Assembly (NCBI RefSeq): GCF_000149955.1
Contig: NC_030987.1
Coordinates: 5,412,033-5,443,395 of the forward strand
Length of the DNA: 31,363 bases
Reading direction: 5' to 3'
Source of the DNA: Fusarium oxysporum f. sp. lycopersici 4287
Taxonomy: Eukaryota > Ascomycota > Sordariomycetes > Hypocreales > Nectriaceae
Shown: positions 18,457 to 29,386 of the stretch, piece after piece
How positions within the stretch are numbered: the first letter of the stretch is position 1
How the letters are laid out: each line of letters begins with the position of its first letter
The notes under the pieces: generated by a model
The model's input: only the letters and a program-made list of their open reading frames with translations
Database searches by the model: none
Told to the model about the DNA's origin: nothing
Translations under genes and position numbers: made by a program

Positions 18457-18669
18457 AACCACGTTATATTTAGTTAAGTTATAAATCCTATTACCTTCTA
18501 ATCATTTGAAGAAGTCATACTGCCTAAGTAAACTTTCCTTTTTTTTCCCCTCTAAATCATTCCCGAATCATTTAACTGCTAAGAGTCTCCAAGCTCTTCC
18601 TACTAAAGCAGACCCTAAAACTCTTACTGAAAACCGCCTTAAGTTTCTACACCTAGCTATTATAAAAAG
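18457..18669. other. Short spacer, no gene seen
   Basis: AT-rich sequence between the pogo right end and the unknown host pseudogene; may hold that gene's 3' untranslated part. Confidence 0.4.
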
Positions 18670-20738
18670 TTAAGAAGGCGATATCGTTAATATAATATCC
18701 TCTCTATCAAACGAGATAACCCAAGAATATCCTTCACTACTGTGTATAGCGGCTGTTTGTGGCAAATGGCTAGTCTCCGGCGATGTCACTGGCGCAGTCA
18801 AAGCCCATCTTAAACCATTCTCCGAGAGACTCGGGATCGAGGACTCAGGTCCGGATAGTAGCTGGTGGCGCTGAAGCGGCCTTGTATTAAGCGTCGGATT
18901 CTGCCTCCACCCAGAGCTAAAACTATCGAGTGCATCGCCCTGTAGCATCTGCAAGACTCCTGGTAATTTGACAGGCTGGGTTATAGCCTCTCTTCCTTTT
19001 GCTCGCCCCGTCACATGCTCAGATCGTGCAACTCTAGTACTACGAAGAGTCGGAATAGGCGACAGAAGAGGTTGCATGGATGGGAGAGGCCCTGATGTCA
19101 ATGACATCGCTACTAGTGCATGTCTATCTGTCTGTTGTTAGCCAGGTCTGGACGCTGCCTAACACCCGTCAGTAGTAGCCAACAAACCGCTTCTAAGTAT
19201 CGCGTTGGGTTGAATAGGGTCGTTCACACCGAGTTTTACGACGCCAACGTCTTTATATAAGCCGGCGATCCTGCCGTTTGGCGAGTTTCTCTTTCCAGAT
19301 TCAGAGTTCAACCGGTCTCTCTTTTGTAGATTCATAGTTGGTATCTCTGTATGTGGACTGGGGGCTGGCGTGATCTGGGATTCACCAACATCTGCGGAAT
19401 CCTCTAACTTTCCCTTTACCGAACAGTCGTCTTGAGAAATCATCTCGCATACCGCAGCTGATTTGTACGAGGTTCGCTGCCTCTGGGTGCCTGTCTCTTG
19501 AGACATGGTGTCAGTAAACTTATCGGCATGGACTAATAGGGCCTTTGATATTACTGGATGATATACCATTGGTGATTGCTAACTTAACTTGCTTAGCCTC
19601 TGTGTTTGATTGTGCTGCCAGCTGACCAGTTAAGAATTTCCGGACCGTTTTTAAGTGAGGGACAAGAGACGAGTGAACCTCAGGGTCGTATTTATGCAGT
19701 TCGTCGATGGGCACCCAATCGGTTCTGTATTTTTCTGGAAACTCCAGTCCTTCAAAATACACGACTACAACTTGCCGCTCAGCTACTACAGGCTCAGTCT
19801 CGTTGTGGCCTTGCCGCCATCGAACTCCATCCGTTTCGTGCATGTGTTCCCAGCACCCCGCCGCTTCCTTCATCAAGTCGAGGCTCGCGATAGTGGCAGC
19901 AATGCCAGCCTCGTTGAAGTTTGGGAGGACGAGGGCAGCTAGCCATTGTTTTAGCTACTTCCGAAATACAGGGGATATTTGCCCACAGACTGGTTCAACA
20001 CCCTCCATGGCAGACTTTCTTTGTCGCTTTCGACCATTATCGCATGGTCTAACCTTATTAGGCCGACTTTGGTTCTCTAAAGTGTTTTTTTTTTTTTATT
20101 ATTTTATCTGGACTTCCACGGGTCTGTACTCCACTAGTATGGCGGCGTTTCCATCTACTAGGGACGGAATTCAGACACTGTGCCTCGCCATGCTGTATAT
20201 GCCAACAGAAGTCTAGGGTCAACGCAGGGTACAGAATACTCACCACGCAGACGTAGATGACGCTCTGCTCTAAGTCTGTTTTCGTATCCACGTTGAACAC
20301 CAGGTTGCATCTCTCCGGGCTGTCCGATAAACTGATAGTCTAACCTTGGTTAGATTGTGGATTTGCGCCTTTCGGGAAAGGTTTCGATGTCTTGCATGGC
20401 CCAATTACCGTGTTCAGCTTGTCACAGAGCTGCCTCATAGCGGCATTAAGGGTTTCCTTATAGCATTCCTGTTGCTGTCTTATCGTCCTATTATAGTTCA
20501 GTTGCAGTTCCCTTAGCCGGTCATAGTATTCGGTAAGCTGTTTCTGAAGTGCTAACTGAATAGAAGGTTTAATACAAGTAGACAGACTATCGAACACCTC
20601 GTCGATATTCACTCTCGCAGCCGCCACCTGCTCTTAGTACGCCTCATGCGGAGATTTAAGTGCTCCGAAGTCTATACACCACGCCTCAATCAACTTAGTG
20701 GCCCGCTCAAGTATGTATCGAGAGTCCGGGGTTGGCAT
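18670..20738 (-). pseudogene. Multi-exon host gene of unknown function, nonsense-riddled
   Basis: Coding blocks follow each other on the minus strand with few frame changes. Block 1 starts at ATG 20738 (MPTPDSRYILERATKLIEAW), passes a TAA, then a helical coiled-coil-like part (LALQKQLTEYYDRLRELQLN) and a TAG near 20340, and continues in frame to VIYVCV at a GTGAGT donor near 20249; a 51-bp intron ending ATACAG gives an in-phase join to HGEAQCLNS. Block 2 (about 20050-19520) has one TAG and contains RQVVVVYFEGLEFPEKYRTD and WVPIDELHKYDP, a compact domain-like segment. Block 3 (19569-18670) is Ser/Thr/Pro-rich with TAG and TAA near 19159 and 19128. All stops fit C to T or G to A. I do not recognise the family. 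The product would have been roughly 550 residues. Confidence 0.55.
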
Positions 20739-21399
20739 TATAATTGCCGGGAAAGCAGGGCTCCTTTCCAATGCTTAATGCAAAATTCTCCCAGTGACAC
20801 ACGATTTTATAACTAATGCCGTAACTAACACGCAGGACGGCCCCGCGAGAAGACCCGTTGCCAGAGGCCAACCAGCCTTTCTGAGGTGCTAGAGAGAGGT
20901 GATTCCACGACTCATGAAGAGTGAGTTGACGCCTAGATGAGTGGCGAGAACCTTAAACGCGTTGATTGGTTGGATGAGTGAAAGAGAGAGATTAGTCATT
21001 TTCTTCATGGATACTACTTGTGGGGCATGGGCCCACTCGCTATTTTCCATTTAAGTCTAAACGTATGTGATAAGCGAGTCAAATATACAAGGGAGTGGGA
21101 AAAACATAAGAAACTCGCTGTAAAATATAGAAAAACAACACAACACAACATTAATTTATTTAATAGAGCGCGGTACTATTGCCTAGATGTGTTAATAACT
21201 ATCTGGCGTGTTCTTATATTATGACCAGTCTTGCCGCATATTCCTAACGCTTAACCCTTCCTCGCGCCGACCCTCCTTGGCCACCACCATTGCAAATTAC
21301 CCTAAGTCTAGGCAGAGTTGTGACGTCATCGTGATGATATTAACACGACCTTCTTGGGGAACGATGTTGGGTGCCAGTAGGCGCCCGATCATAGCATGA
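20739..21399. other. Unassigned; probable promoter side of the pseudogene
   Basis: No coding frame is convincing. The part next to 20738 would have held the promoter of the minus-strand pseudogene. An AT-rich tract with AACACAACACAAC repeats lies near 21135-21150. Confidence 0.4.
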
Positions 21400-21869
21400 T
21401 GAGGCTATGGCTAGAGACAGGTCCGGCATTAATTGGACATATCGCGTCATAAATTAATCACAGCAGTCTCCGAGAAACGACTTTAGTGATGTACTCTTGA
21501 ATAGTCTTAGACTGAGTGATGTCCTGCGTTACGCGCCACAGGCGAAATTCGATCCGTTTTTGCGAGATAGAGGTCCGCAAGCACGGTCTGTAGAGATCTT
21601 CAGCCCATTGTATGTTGTGTTCTAGTAAGGCTTATGAGCAATCGAAAAGTGACTGGTTGAGCATTTGTCTGTGTGAGTGACAGTAGGTCTGGCTGCAGGA
21701 CTCCGAACTTGTGCATTACAGCCTGGCAAAGACGGCAGTCAGAATCAGCCGCCTCTAGAACCTTGCAAGCTGATCTCTCTCCCTACGGGCTGTTACTGAA
21801 GGATCTCCATTTCTCGTCGTGATTACTCGGCAAGAAGTCACTGCATTCTCCACAAAGTGCGACTTTCAT
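21400..21869 (-). pseudogene. HET-domain-like protein, N-terminal remnant
   Basis: ATG at 21869 gives MKVALCGECSDFLP, then a TAG, and in the same frame SACKVLEAADSDCRLCQAVM. This is the start pattern of fungal heterokaryon-incompatibility (HET) proteins: a C-x2-C pair, about 30 residues, then a second C-x2-C followed by hydrophobic residues. Further TGA and TAA stops follow within 100 codons and the HET core itself is not visible. If correct, the parent controlled allorecognition and cell death after hyphal fusion. The assignment rests on the cysteine spacing alone. Confidence 0.4.
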
Positions 21870-22138
21870 GGTGGTCGCCCGGTATTTCCGTTTGCGTATG
21901 GAGAATAACATAAGTTGTATAAATACTGCGAAGAAGTATTATCAGTTGGCAAGTTGATATCAACTAGAGTTGGTCAAGGAGTTGAAGAAAAATAGAGGTT
22001 GGAAGGCTGAAACAGCCTTCTTGGCGGTTCCACGATCAAGGCTGACTCCGCGCAGATTGGGCGTTGGCAGAAGATCACGAATTTGTTGGTTGGCTCTTCT
22101 TTATTAATTTTTGTCTCATTTGTTCTCTATTAAAAAAA
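21870..22138. other. Spacer before the MULE
   Basis: No gene seen. A TTGATATCAA palindrome lies near 21954, and a short A run (22132-22138) abuts the MULE left end. Confidence 0.4.
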
Positions 22139-22216
22139 GGCAATTGATAGGGGGGCATGACGAATTGATACGCGGGCATGACCATTAGGGGGCATGACTT
22201 TTTGTAACACCTGATT
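22139..22216 (+). repeat. MULE left TIR
   Basis: Contains GGGCATGAC at 22153-22161, 22174-22182 and 22190-22198 and ends near TGTAACACCTGATT. Confidence 0.92.
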
Positions 22217-22424
22217 GGGCTAAATTTCGTAGACCCATAAATACCTTTGAGAAAAGGCGGTAAAGCCGGCTCTCTTAACAAGCCCAGATCTCTGCAGAAG
22301 CAACCGGACCAAGCCGGCCTATTAGAACAACTCGCATTCGGCCGTTAAAACAAAGTATTATTTTCAATACCTATAGAATAAGGCCAATTCTATTAAGAGC
22401 AGCTATCTATATCTCCTCTTACTA

Positions 22425-24960
22425 CTATAGAAGGAAGAATCTCCTTATTGCTATTAAGCAGCTCCTATTGACTCCTTTGTCTCCGAATGCTGGGTTGCGT
22501 TTTCCGTCCGCTGGCATGTCCTCCTGTAGTTCTCCCTGCTCTAAGGGTACCCGACTGGCTGCGTTTCTGGCGCTGATTTGAGCTACTAGCCTGGCTACTG
22601 GCATGTTGGCTTGCATTAAGTTCTACTCTGGCTAGAGTCGACCTGTTTAGACTACCCGGTAGTCGACCTCACCTATGCCTTAATAGGCCCTAGCTGGCTG
22701 GTTAACTACTCTGCCGATTACTTGCTCCGATGGCTAGCCTTGCTGGAACAGCCTGTGTGGTGTTTTTAGGCCTGCCACGGAGAGCAGTAGCAACAAGGTA
22801 TACCAAGCTCAACAGAGACCAAACAGTCGTTGTTGCAGCCTCCGAGAGGCTCTGGGAACAGATTCTTACCAGTCGGCATCGCTTTGCAAGCTAAGCGATA
22901 TTGCTTGTTAATCAGCCCAAGGCCCTTTGATGATATTACTGTCTGGAGTTCGCCTAGATACTCCGAGCTAGACCCTATATACTCGCGAGCAGTAAGTACC
23001 TCGTCCGCTGCGCAGGCATCATTGAAGTCCCGCTCTTAGTCCTTTATCATATCCTGCATAGCTTCGATAAGTCAATACAGGTGGCTTATACCGTTTAGAA
23101 GGTAGCTCTTAATATTGTTGTTACCTGCTTCTATGCCAGAGGTAATGCAGATGCCAAAGTTATAATACTTACAGATAAAACAGCGTGCCCACTAGGCCCT
23201 TACAGGCATATAGGTTCTATGGAGATACCAGAGGATAGCCCGCTGGTCATTAAATTCCCTACAGAGGTTTCTCCACGCCTTCTCGTAAGCGTCCTCAGTC
23301 TCAGCAAACAAGACAAGCTTCCACATCATAAGAACCCCTCGATAGCTATAAGGGATATCCTCCGATGTCGGCGCATAGACTAACTATTGGTCTTTCGGGC
23401 TAAGCTTAGCCTATACCTGTGGAGTAGACTTATCCTCGTCGCTGCTATTAGGACTACTACTACTACTGCAGCCCTTAACCTACTTTTGCTTTAATTTAAG
23501 TAGGACGTTCGAATTAATATAGTGGATATAGAGCTGCTGCTATACATCAGGGAACTGATCATTCAGGGCGGCCTTTATCTGATCGTCGAAGTCGGTAATG
23601 ATAACGTCTGGTTGGCAAATAGAGTGCTGCTCTGCTAGTTATCGAATACTCTTAGAGAGGAATTAGAACCCCTCCCGTCTCTCGTTGTCGATCAGACCGA
23701 AAGCCGCATTAAAGACAGAACTAAGGCAAGTCTATCCTGTTGCTTAGAATAATAGAAGCTTGAAGCGGTAGGTGTTATATGTGTTATCGAAGCTAATGAC
23801 CTCGGGAAACCGCTTCTATATCTGGAGACAGTAGAAAAAGGTCCAGATAAGGCCAACGAGGCGGCTTGGCTCATCATCCGCCCACTTAACGACATAAGGA
23901 ACATCCATCTCATCAAATAGCTTAATCAGTACTGCAGTAGAAGTATAGCCATTCAACTTATCTCGATTAATAAGAGCCCAGGCGTCATAGATATCCCTCT
24001 GCGTAAAGGTTAATTCGGGGTGTTACTCTTAGACCACAGCCCGTACATCACGGGCCCGGATACCAACCCGACGGCTTATCAACTCAATAGTTGCCCTGAT
24101 AGGTGTAGTCAGCCGTCTATAAGAAGGGTACGCAGACGGTCTAATACTATGCCCATGGTTATGTTAACTGTGTTCTGGGTTTAGGTGTTATCGTAGGAGC
24201 CACTTGCCCTCTTCTAGAGCCTCGGCTATCACCATCCACTTACATCCGCACTTCCAGGACTTCTATTACCAAAGACCTGCACCTCTGCTAGGCCGTGGTT
24301 CTCCGTATCTGTCACATTAGAAAGAATATCTCATCCTCCGACCATTATATAAGTAGGCGTTCCGTCAGATAATACCAAAGCCACTCTCTTTTGCAAAGGT
24401 ATTTATTAAGTTAAATAGAGCTTCGGCTGACAGCGCTGGGTCGCCTAGGATCGGTTAGTTCAGGATCAGGTCGGGGGCAGGGGACAAGGAAATCCGAAGA
24501 GGAGAAGATCTGATCTTTTGAGGGGATACTGCTTGGGTAGACGGCTCTCGGGGCGGTGAGTAGGGAGGAGGCGATTCAAGCGTATCTAAACTGAGTGGCA
24601 AGTAACCCTATTTCTCTCGCTATTGGCGTACTCGCTCATATGACCGAGCGAGCTCGAGGGTAAGCTTCCGATCCGTCCCAATCACTTCTCGTACTAGCTT
24701 CAGGGCAGATTGAAACTCGGCCTTTGTAGGTGATAATTGCTCCTGTGCTAATTAAGGCGGAGAGGAGGAAGGTAGTAGGTCGGTTTCTGGCCCCGGTATA
24801 GGGATTCTGACTCGCTACTGCCGTCTTCCTTGGGTTAGGAAGTTATTCGAAAGGTGTATCTCGTAATTGAAATGGAGCTCCTATGGTAGCTCATGAAGTC
24901 CTTGCGATCCATAGGGCTATGGAGCGGTTAAAAAGGTCTGTGGATAAGATACAAAGAGAT
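22425..24960 (-). pseudogene. MULE transposase, degraded
   Basis: One minus-strand frame can be followed with many stops. Order: Pro/Gln-rich N-terminus; FAR1-like zinc region (CGCKWMVIAEALEEGKWLL ... NPEH-HNHG, with stops); RARDVRAVV and LTFTQRDIYDAW; the MULE catalytic core with first Asp in VISFDNTYNTYRFKL and second in DVIITDFDDQIKAALNDQF; CIxSGIEAGNNNIKSYLL; a SWIM-like cysteine segment (DCLVSVELGIPC). The tail is Gln/Ser-rich. Stops sit where Gln, Arg or Trp are expected (for example LLF-stop-ATG-stop-TCL), so C:G to T:A change explains them. Original length probably over 700 residues. It would cut the element out through the TIRs; this copy cannot. Confidence 0.85.
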
Positions 24961-25580
24961 TTCCAAGTATATCTTTATCGCTGACTCCGTAATATTAGCT
25001 AATACTTATTCCAATGCTGCTCGCTAAGCGAGGTCTATTTGCAAGTAACGGCAGGCTGAACCTGGATTATCGGCTCTGCCGCCGTCGTTTTCGGGCTTGC
25101 AATTAATCGCTAGGACTAGGACTGCGAGTTCGGCATCTCGGATTGCTCTCTGAGCTGGAAGGAGGCTCAGATTGGGACGTGGTGAAGGTTCTAATCATCG
25201 AGGATTAAGAGATTCAGGAGTAGATAGCTTGCTGATGGAGAGAAAACTTGATGGCATCGCATTGGTTACCAAGGTAAGATTAAGGGCGAGCTAAGCTCGA
25301 GGTGTCAGATACGAGGGTGGTAAGTCAAGATGAATAATAATTTTAAGATAAAGAACAGATTATTGATTAATTCATCCCTGTCCCCTCGTCTTCTTCGTCC
25401 TTATTATATTTGACGAGGAGAGGCTACGATACTAGACCTGCCGAACCTGCAACGGATCTGTAACACCCCTCTGACTCTTATGGTGCACTCGTGTAATAAT
25501 CTGGGAGAGGCATATACAACAGGAGGTACTTAGGAAGCTCTGATAGAATTCTGCCGACACTAACAAAAACGAAATTGACG
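24961..25580. other. Internal non-coding part of the MULE
   Basis: Between the apparent start of the transposase and the right TIR. No second gene is recognisable; probably leader and promoter sequence. Confidence 0.45.
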
Positions 25581-25659
25581 AATCAGGTGTTACAAAAAGT
25601 CATGCCCCCCTAAGGATCATGCCCGCATATCAATTCGTCGTGCCCCCCTATCAATTGCC
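25581..25659 (-). repeat. MULE right TIR
   Basis: Inverse of the left TIR. Its three motif copies are GTCATGCCC (25599), ATCATGCCC (25616) and GTCGTGCCC (25637); the two variants differ from the left copies by transitions. An A8-G11 run follows directly at 25661-25679. Confidence 0.92.
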
Positions 25660-25660
25660 T

Positions 25661-25718
25661 AAAAAAAAGGGGGGGGGGGATCATTTGAGATCATGGCAGG
25701 AGTATCTCTCTCTCTCTG
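25661..25718. repeat. Homopolymer and dinucleotide runs beside the MULE
   Basis: Eight A then eleven G (25661-25679), and a TC run at about 25703-25718. Prone to length errors in assembly. Confidence 0.8.
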
Positions 25719-25879
25719 TTTGGTAAACTAAATAGCCTGACAATATTGACGGTGTTTGAGCAAGAGTCCAGAGTCTCTGATAGCTACTAGAATACATTAT
25801 GCCCCGCTGTCTAAGCTACATGCATAACTATCTCAAGTTGTTGCTAAGTTCCGAAGCTCCCAGGCAGCCCATAGACCAT

Positions 25880-26264
25880 ATGTTATGTACTGATCTCAAC
25901 TCAAAATGTGCAAGGATTGCAGGTCGAGATGCACTGTATAGCGTCGATCTATGAATACGAGCTGGATGTGGACCTGACGAATATCCATCGCATTGCTAAT
26001 CTTTCCATTTATCTCAAAAGGTGGCATCATCTGTTCAATCCGACTGCCTTAGGCCTTCATACCGTTTTGGTTGAAGAGCATGTGTCTCATATCCGACAAG
26101 GGCAAATAAGGTCAAAGGGGCCAAAACAGCATGCTTTCAGTAAAATCAGTGGTAATAGAAGAATCAGGCGCAGGGCAAAACAAACTAGGTATGGCTGTAA
26201 AGTATGTAGTGTAGCAATTTGTAACGATAAAAACTGTTGGTACTTCTATCACCGTATAGATTAG
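25880..26264 (+). pseudogene. Possible piggyBac-like transposase C-terminal fragment
   Basis: An open frame without an ATG at its start ends at TAG 26262. Text such as LTNIHRIANLSIYLKRW is followed by a basic stretch (RRIRRRAKQTR) and a closing cysteine segment YGCKVCSVAICNDKNCWYFYH. A C-x2-C ... C ... C-W-x-x-[FY]-H ending is found at the C-terminus of piggyBac-type (DDE_Tnp_1_7) transposases. The DDE core is not visible upstream, where only unassigned sequence and the MULE end occur. The call rests on the terminal cysteine pattern. Confidence 0.4.
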
Positions 26265-27247
26265 GTGGCGGTGGAAGTACCCCCTATTCCGAGCATTTTA
26301 ATTGGCTATAACCCCTCGTCGTGACCGCGTTGGAGCCTTATGACCTCAGGTGATAATCACCTGCGAATAATACCTAGGGCCTGGATGCACAAGCAGCAGT
26401 TTCTATAGCTAAATCCAAAAGCCTTGCCTTTCAGCTTCACGAGAGACGTCAATTTCCTTTAATTCGTGACTTCATAACGACTTTGGACGGCATGAGAACA
26501 TCAAAGCATGAGAAAGGCGGCAAATCACAGCCAAAATCTGGCCCCGCCAATGTCTCGGGGGCCAACTTAGCTTGCTAAGTCGGCTCGCCCAGGCTCGCCC
26601 CGCATGAGTCAACGGGTAATAGCATTTGTGGACTAGATAAGCAAAGAACCCTAGCAGCCAGGCTCAAATCATCTGATTTACGGTTGCGGCGATTGGAAGT
26701 GGGGCGAGTTTCGCCAATAATGTAACGCATACTATCGGTCTGGCCGTTCGAACGGTCTAGAACCAGGAAGCTTTTCTGGATCGATCGGTCTAGACCTTGC
26801 GACCTTTTTTAATTCAGCTAAGAAAGGGTCACTTTCACATGCCATACCAACCAATAGCAGACGGCCGTTGATCGACGCCGGTGATGAAAGGTTGGCATCC
26901 GTTGTTTTTCTGCCAACCAAGCTCTCCTAAAAAAGTCATGTCATGCCTATCTTGGTGTCTGACATGGTCAGATGAGTGTAGAAATTAATTCTAGGCGCGT
27001 TTAAACGAGCGATAGCAAGGGCTGAGTCTATGCATAGCCGTCGTCAAGTAGACCGCCAGCATATCAAAAAGAATAGAACTGCTGTTTCGTTAGAACCACT
27101 TCATACTCTATATCCAGGAACCTTCTTCTACCTGCAAGCTACTTATATGCTATCAAATCTATCTATAGGATGCCGCAGTAAAGAGATAACCCGTTAATCC
27201 TAGAGATCAATGAAGAAAATAAACAAAAATAAATACCGCTATCCTAA
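26265..27247. other. Unassigned; palindrome cluster at 26744-26796
   Basis: No gene recognised. A 62-codon minus-strand frame (26732-26920, TTG start) is open but unsupported. Three palindromes lie close together: CCGTTCGAACGG (26744-26755), CCAGGAAGCTTTTCTGG (26763-26779, one mismatch pair) and GGTCTAGACC (26787-26796), with CGGTCT repeated three times. Confidence 0.5.
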
Positions 27248-27967
27248 ACGAGTTCCTATATCTCGTCGACAACAATCAGGACCGATGATACAGCATTGAG
27301 TGCCACAATTACTAGCTGTAACCCCAAAGCTCAATTTAACCAACGTATAGAGAATTCAAAATCATCTAAGAAGACCATACCACACAGTGGAGTCCTTTCA
27401 AATCGTAGAGATGAAAGATACAACCGCAGAAATGGCATTACCCTGCATAACGCGCCAATTTTGCCGCAACAACTCTTCTCTCAAATAAGCCAAGTGCAAG
27501 TGCTAAGTCACTGCGAAACGACTGAAATAGATGGAAACATTTCGACGGCGGTAATATTACCTCTTGCACTGCTCTTACCAAACCAGAGCTTCATACATAC
27601 AGATGCAGCCAGGCATGATAACGACTCAGAGATGGAACAGCACTCTATAGGGGATGCGGCTATTGATAAGATCCGTAAAGACTTAGCTCAGCTGGAGGTT
27701 AAATTGCAGGAGAATGCCCGGCAGCAGATTGGTTTTGTCGCTGAAGCGGAGTGGCCGGATATATGTAACTTAGAACTAACAACAACACTATCAACCCATT
27801 TTGTTTTATTAATAACCTTAGCCGGTCTATTGCCTAAGTATATCATCCTCCGTCTCGCCACGGAGGAATGCAAAAGCTATGCAAAGGGGCCGTTAGCAAA
27901 CATTGATTCTAATCATATCGAGGAGCGGCATGCTATGCTTGTTTGTCTTGTATGTGCGGTCTGGTAA
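27248..27967 (+). CDS. 240-codon open frame, doubtful gene
   Basis: Open from 27248 to TAA at 27965-27967 with no ATG near its start; the first Met is after codon 115 (MEQHSIGDAAIDKIRKDLAQ). The middle has a short amphipathic helix (DKIRKDLAQLEVKLQENARQ) and then a hydrophobic stretch (THFVLLITLAGLLPKYIIL) that could be one membrane segment. I do not recognise any family. It stands out because frames this long are rare in the RIP-altered parts of the window. It may be an internal exon, a decayed gene or chance. Confidence 0.2.
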   Translation, partial: TSSYISSTTIRTDDTALSATITSCNPKAQFNQRIENSKSSKKTIPHSGVLSNRRDERYNRRNGITLHNAPILPQQLFSQISQVQVLSHCETTEIDGNISTAVILPLALLLPNQSFIHTDAARHDNDSEMEQHSIGDAAIDKIRKDLAQLEVKLQENARQQIGFVAEAEWPDICNLELTTTLSTHFVLLITLAGLLPKYIILRLATEECKSYAKGPLANIDSNHIEERHAMLVCLVCAVW

Positions 27968-29100
27968 TAGTATGTCGGGGTAAGCCGAACGGGAGGCTAA
28001 AGAATCCGGGCGAGCTAACAAAATAGCTGTAATCCGGCCATTTAAGCCGAACTGTATTTGGCTTAAAAGCGCTCCTTATCTAGCTGATTGGCGAGCGCAT
28101 GGATGGAGCTCTGTCTTTCAGGCTTTTCGTCGCGTAGATGCGATATAATGGTAGAACGAAAAGTAGACCCACAGGTATATATGAACCTAGTGGCTTCCGC
28201 CTCTTCCTGGCTCTGCGTGTATGTCGGGACTTTATGAGGTCGCAAACTAGTCCTGGACTGTAATAAGCGAGGTCAAGCGAGGTTTATGAGGCGCCGAGTA
28301 TTAACCCACCCGGCTCTATATTCTATTAGAGCACAGAAGGATGCCTGGGACCGGTAAACGGGCTTGCTCACCCTCTCCATCGCCTCCTCTTTACCTTCAC
28401 GCCATGGCTCGCTGCTTAGTGCCTATTACTAAGCACCCAGGAGATCACTAATTGGCAATCCTTCACCATGGCTGCGTTCGCCTTATCACCGCCAGCCTCC
28501 TATCCTTTCGGTCTAGCATGCTACGGTTCCAAGCACAAGCTTCGCCTATGTGATACTGACTCGCGCCACATGGCGCGCCAAAAGTTAAGCTGCGCGGTAG
28601 TTTAGGTATCTAGTAATCAGCTTGAGGAGGGGTTCGGGGAATTTACCATTGCAGGCCTAGTTGACCGATGGAAAGAACTTCATCCCTACTTCTCCATATC
28701 ACACGCCCCCTCCAACATACCCCAGGCAGGTGTCGTCCGATGTTAAGCCGCATTGAGCAGCACTTCTGCCATATGAGTCAGTTACGCCTCTTATCTCTCT
28801 GCCTCTTACTAGGTTATTCAGTCACTTATCCCCCGGTGATGAGGAGTCCCGGAGATCGAGCGCCTCTTCGTGACTCGTGCCGCCCGCAATAAAATAATAG
28901 ACTGTTTTGGGGAGAGCCCTGACCGTGTCTAAAGATTAGAGCCTCGATCCCATCTTTGTCACCTCCATCTCGTTTGTCTCTTGCTATAGCTCTAATACCC
29001 TAGCATATAAGCAAACTATCGGCAGTCGCAATGATGTCGTGCTATATTAAAGGTACGCTTTGGCCGGTGCTATTTGTTACTTATTCACCTACGCCGTCTC
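27968..29100. other. Unassigned region upstream of the bZIP gene
   Basis: No recognisable gene. A minus-strand frame (28063-28245) is open without family similarity. The part nearest 29100 is expected to hold the bZIP promoter. Confidence 0.4.
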
Positions 29101-29112
29101 CACGCCCGTCGA

Positions 29113-29120
29113 TATATAAA
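29113..29120 (+). promoter_or_regulatory. TATA box of the bZIP gene
   Basis: TATATAAA, 267 bp before the ATG at 29387. If used, the 5' leader would be about 235 nt, rich in CA and AC and without an evident upstream ATG close to the start. Confidence 0.4.
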
Positions 29121-29386
29121 CCTGTTTATTCTCGCCCCCATCTATACCAACCACTACTAACCGCCAGCCATTGTTGCTGGTCGATTGCAAGCACGGAAAG
29201 ATAGACAAGCGGAAGAGGACAGACAGAAACGAGACATCAATAGACAGCTCAGGCTGATTCCCAAGCCGTTGTCTCAATCGTGCCTGGGTCGTCCATCGCC
29301 CCGTCATTGGCAGCAACGACAAGTACCATTTCCACGGCGCCTACCTACTCAAACCCTCTACTCAACCATCTACAACCACTTTCACA

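Larger units (their letters stand above)
22139..25659 (-). mobile_element. Mutator-like element (MULE), 3.52 kb
   Basis: Terminal inverted repeats of 78-79 bp (22139-22216 and 25581-25659) match at nearly every base, starting GGCAATTGATAGGGGGGCA. Each TIR holds three copies of GGGCATGAC or a one-base variant. The interior has one degraded transposase gene. A-runs flank both ends (22132-22138 and 25661-25668), so a 7-9 bp A target duplication is possible but cannot be told from a homopolymer. Confidence 0.9.

Noticed and set aside
19606..20216. Overlapping plus-strand frames opposite the unknown pseudogene
   Set aside because: Start codons mostly non-ATG; the minus strand has the coherent blocks and splice signals.
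23692..23916. Minus-strand 74-codon frame in the MULE
   Set aside because: Out-of-frame shadow; the real transposase frame runs through the same DNA with the DNTYNTYRF and TDFDDQ motifs.
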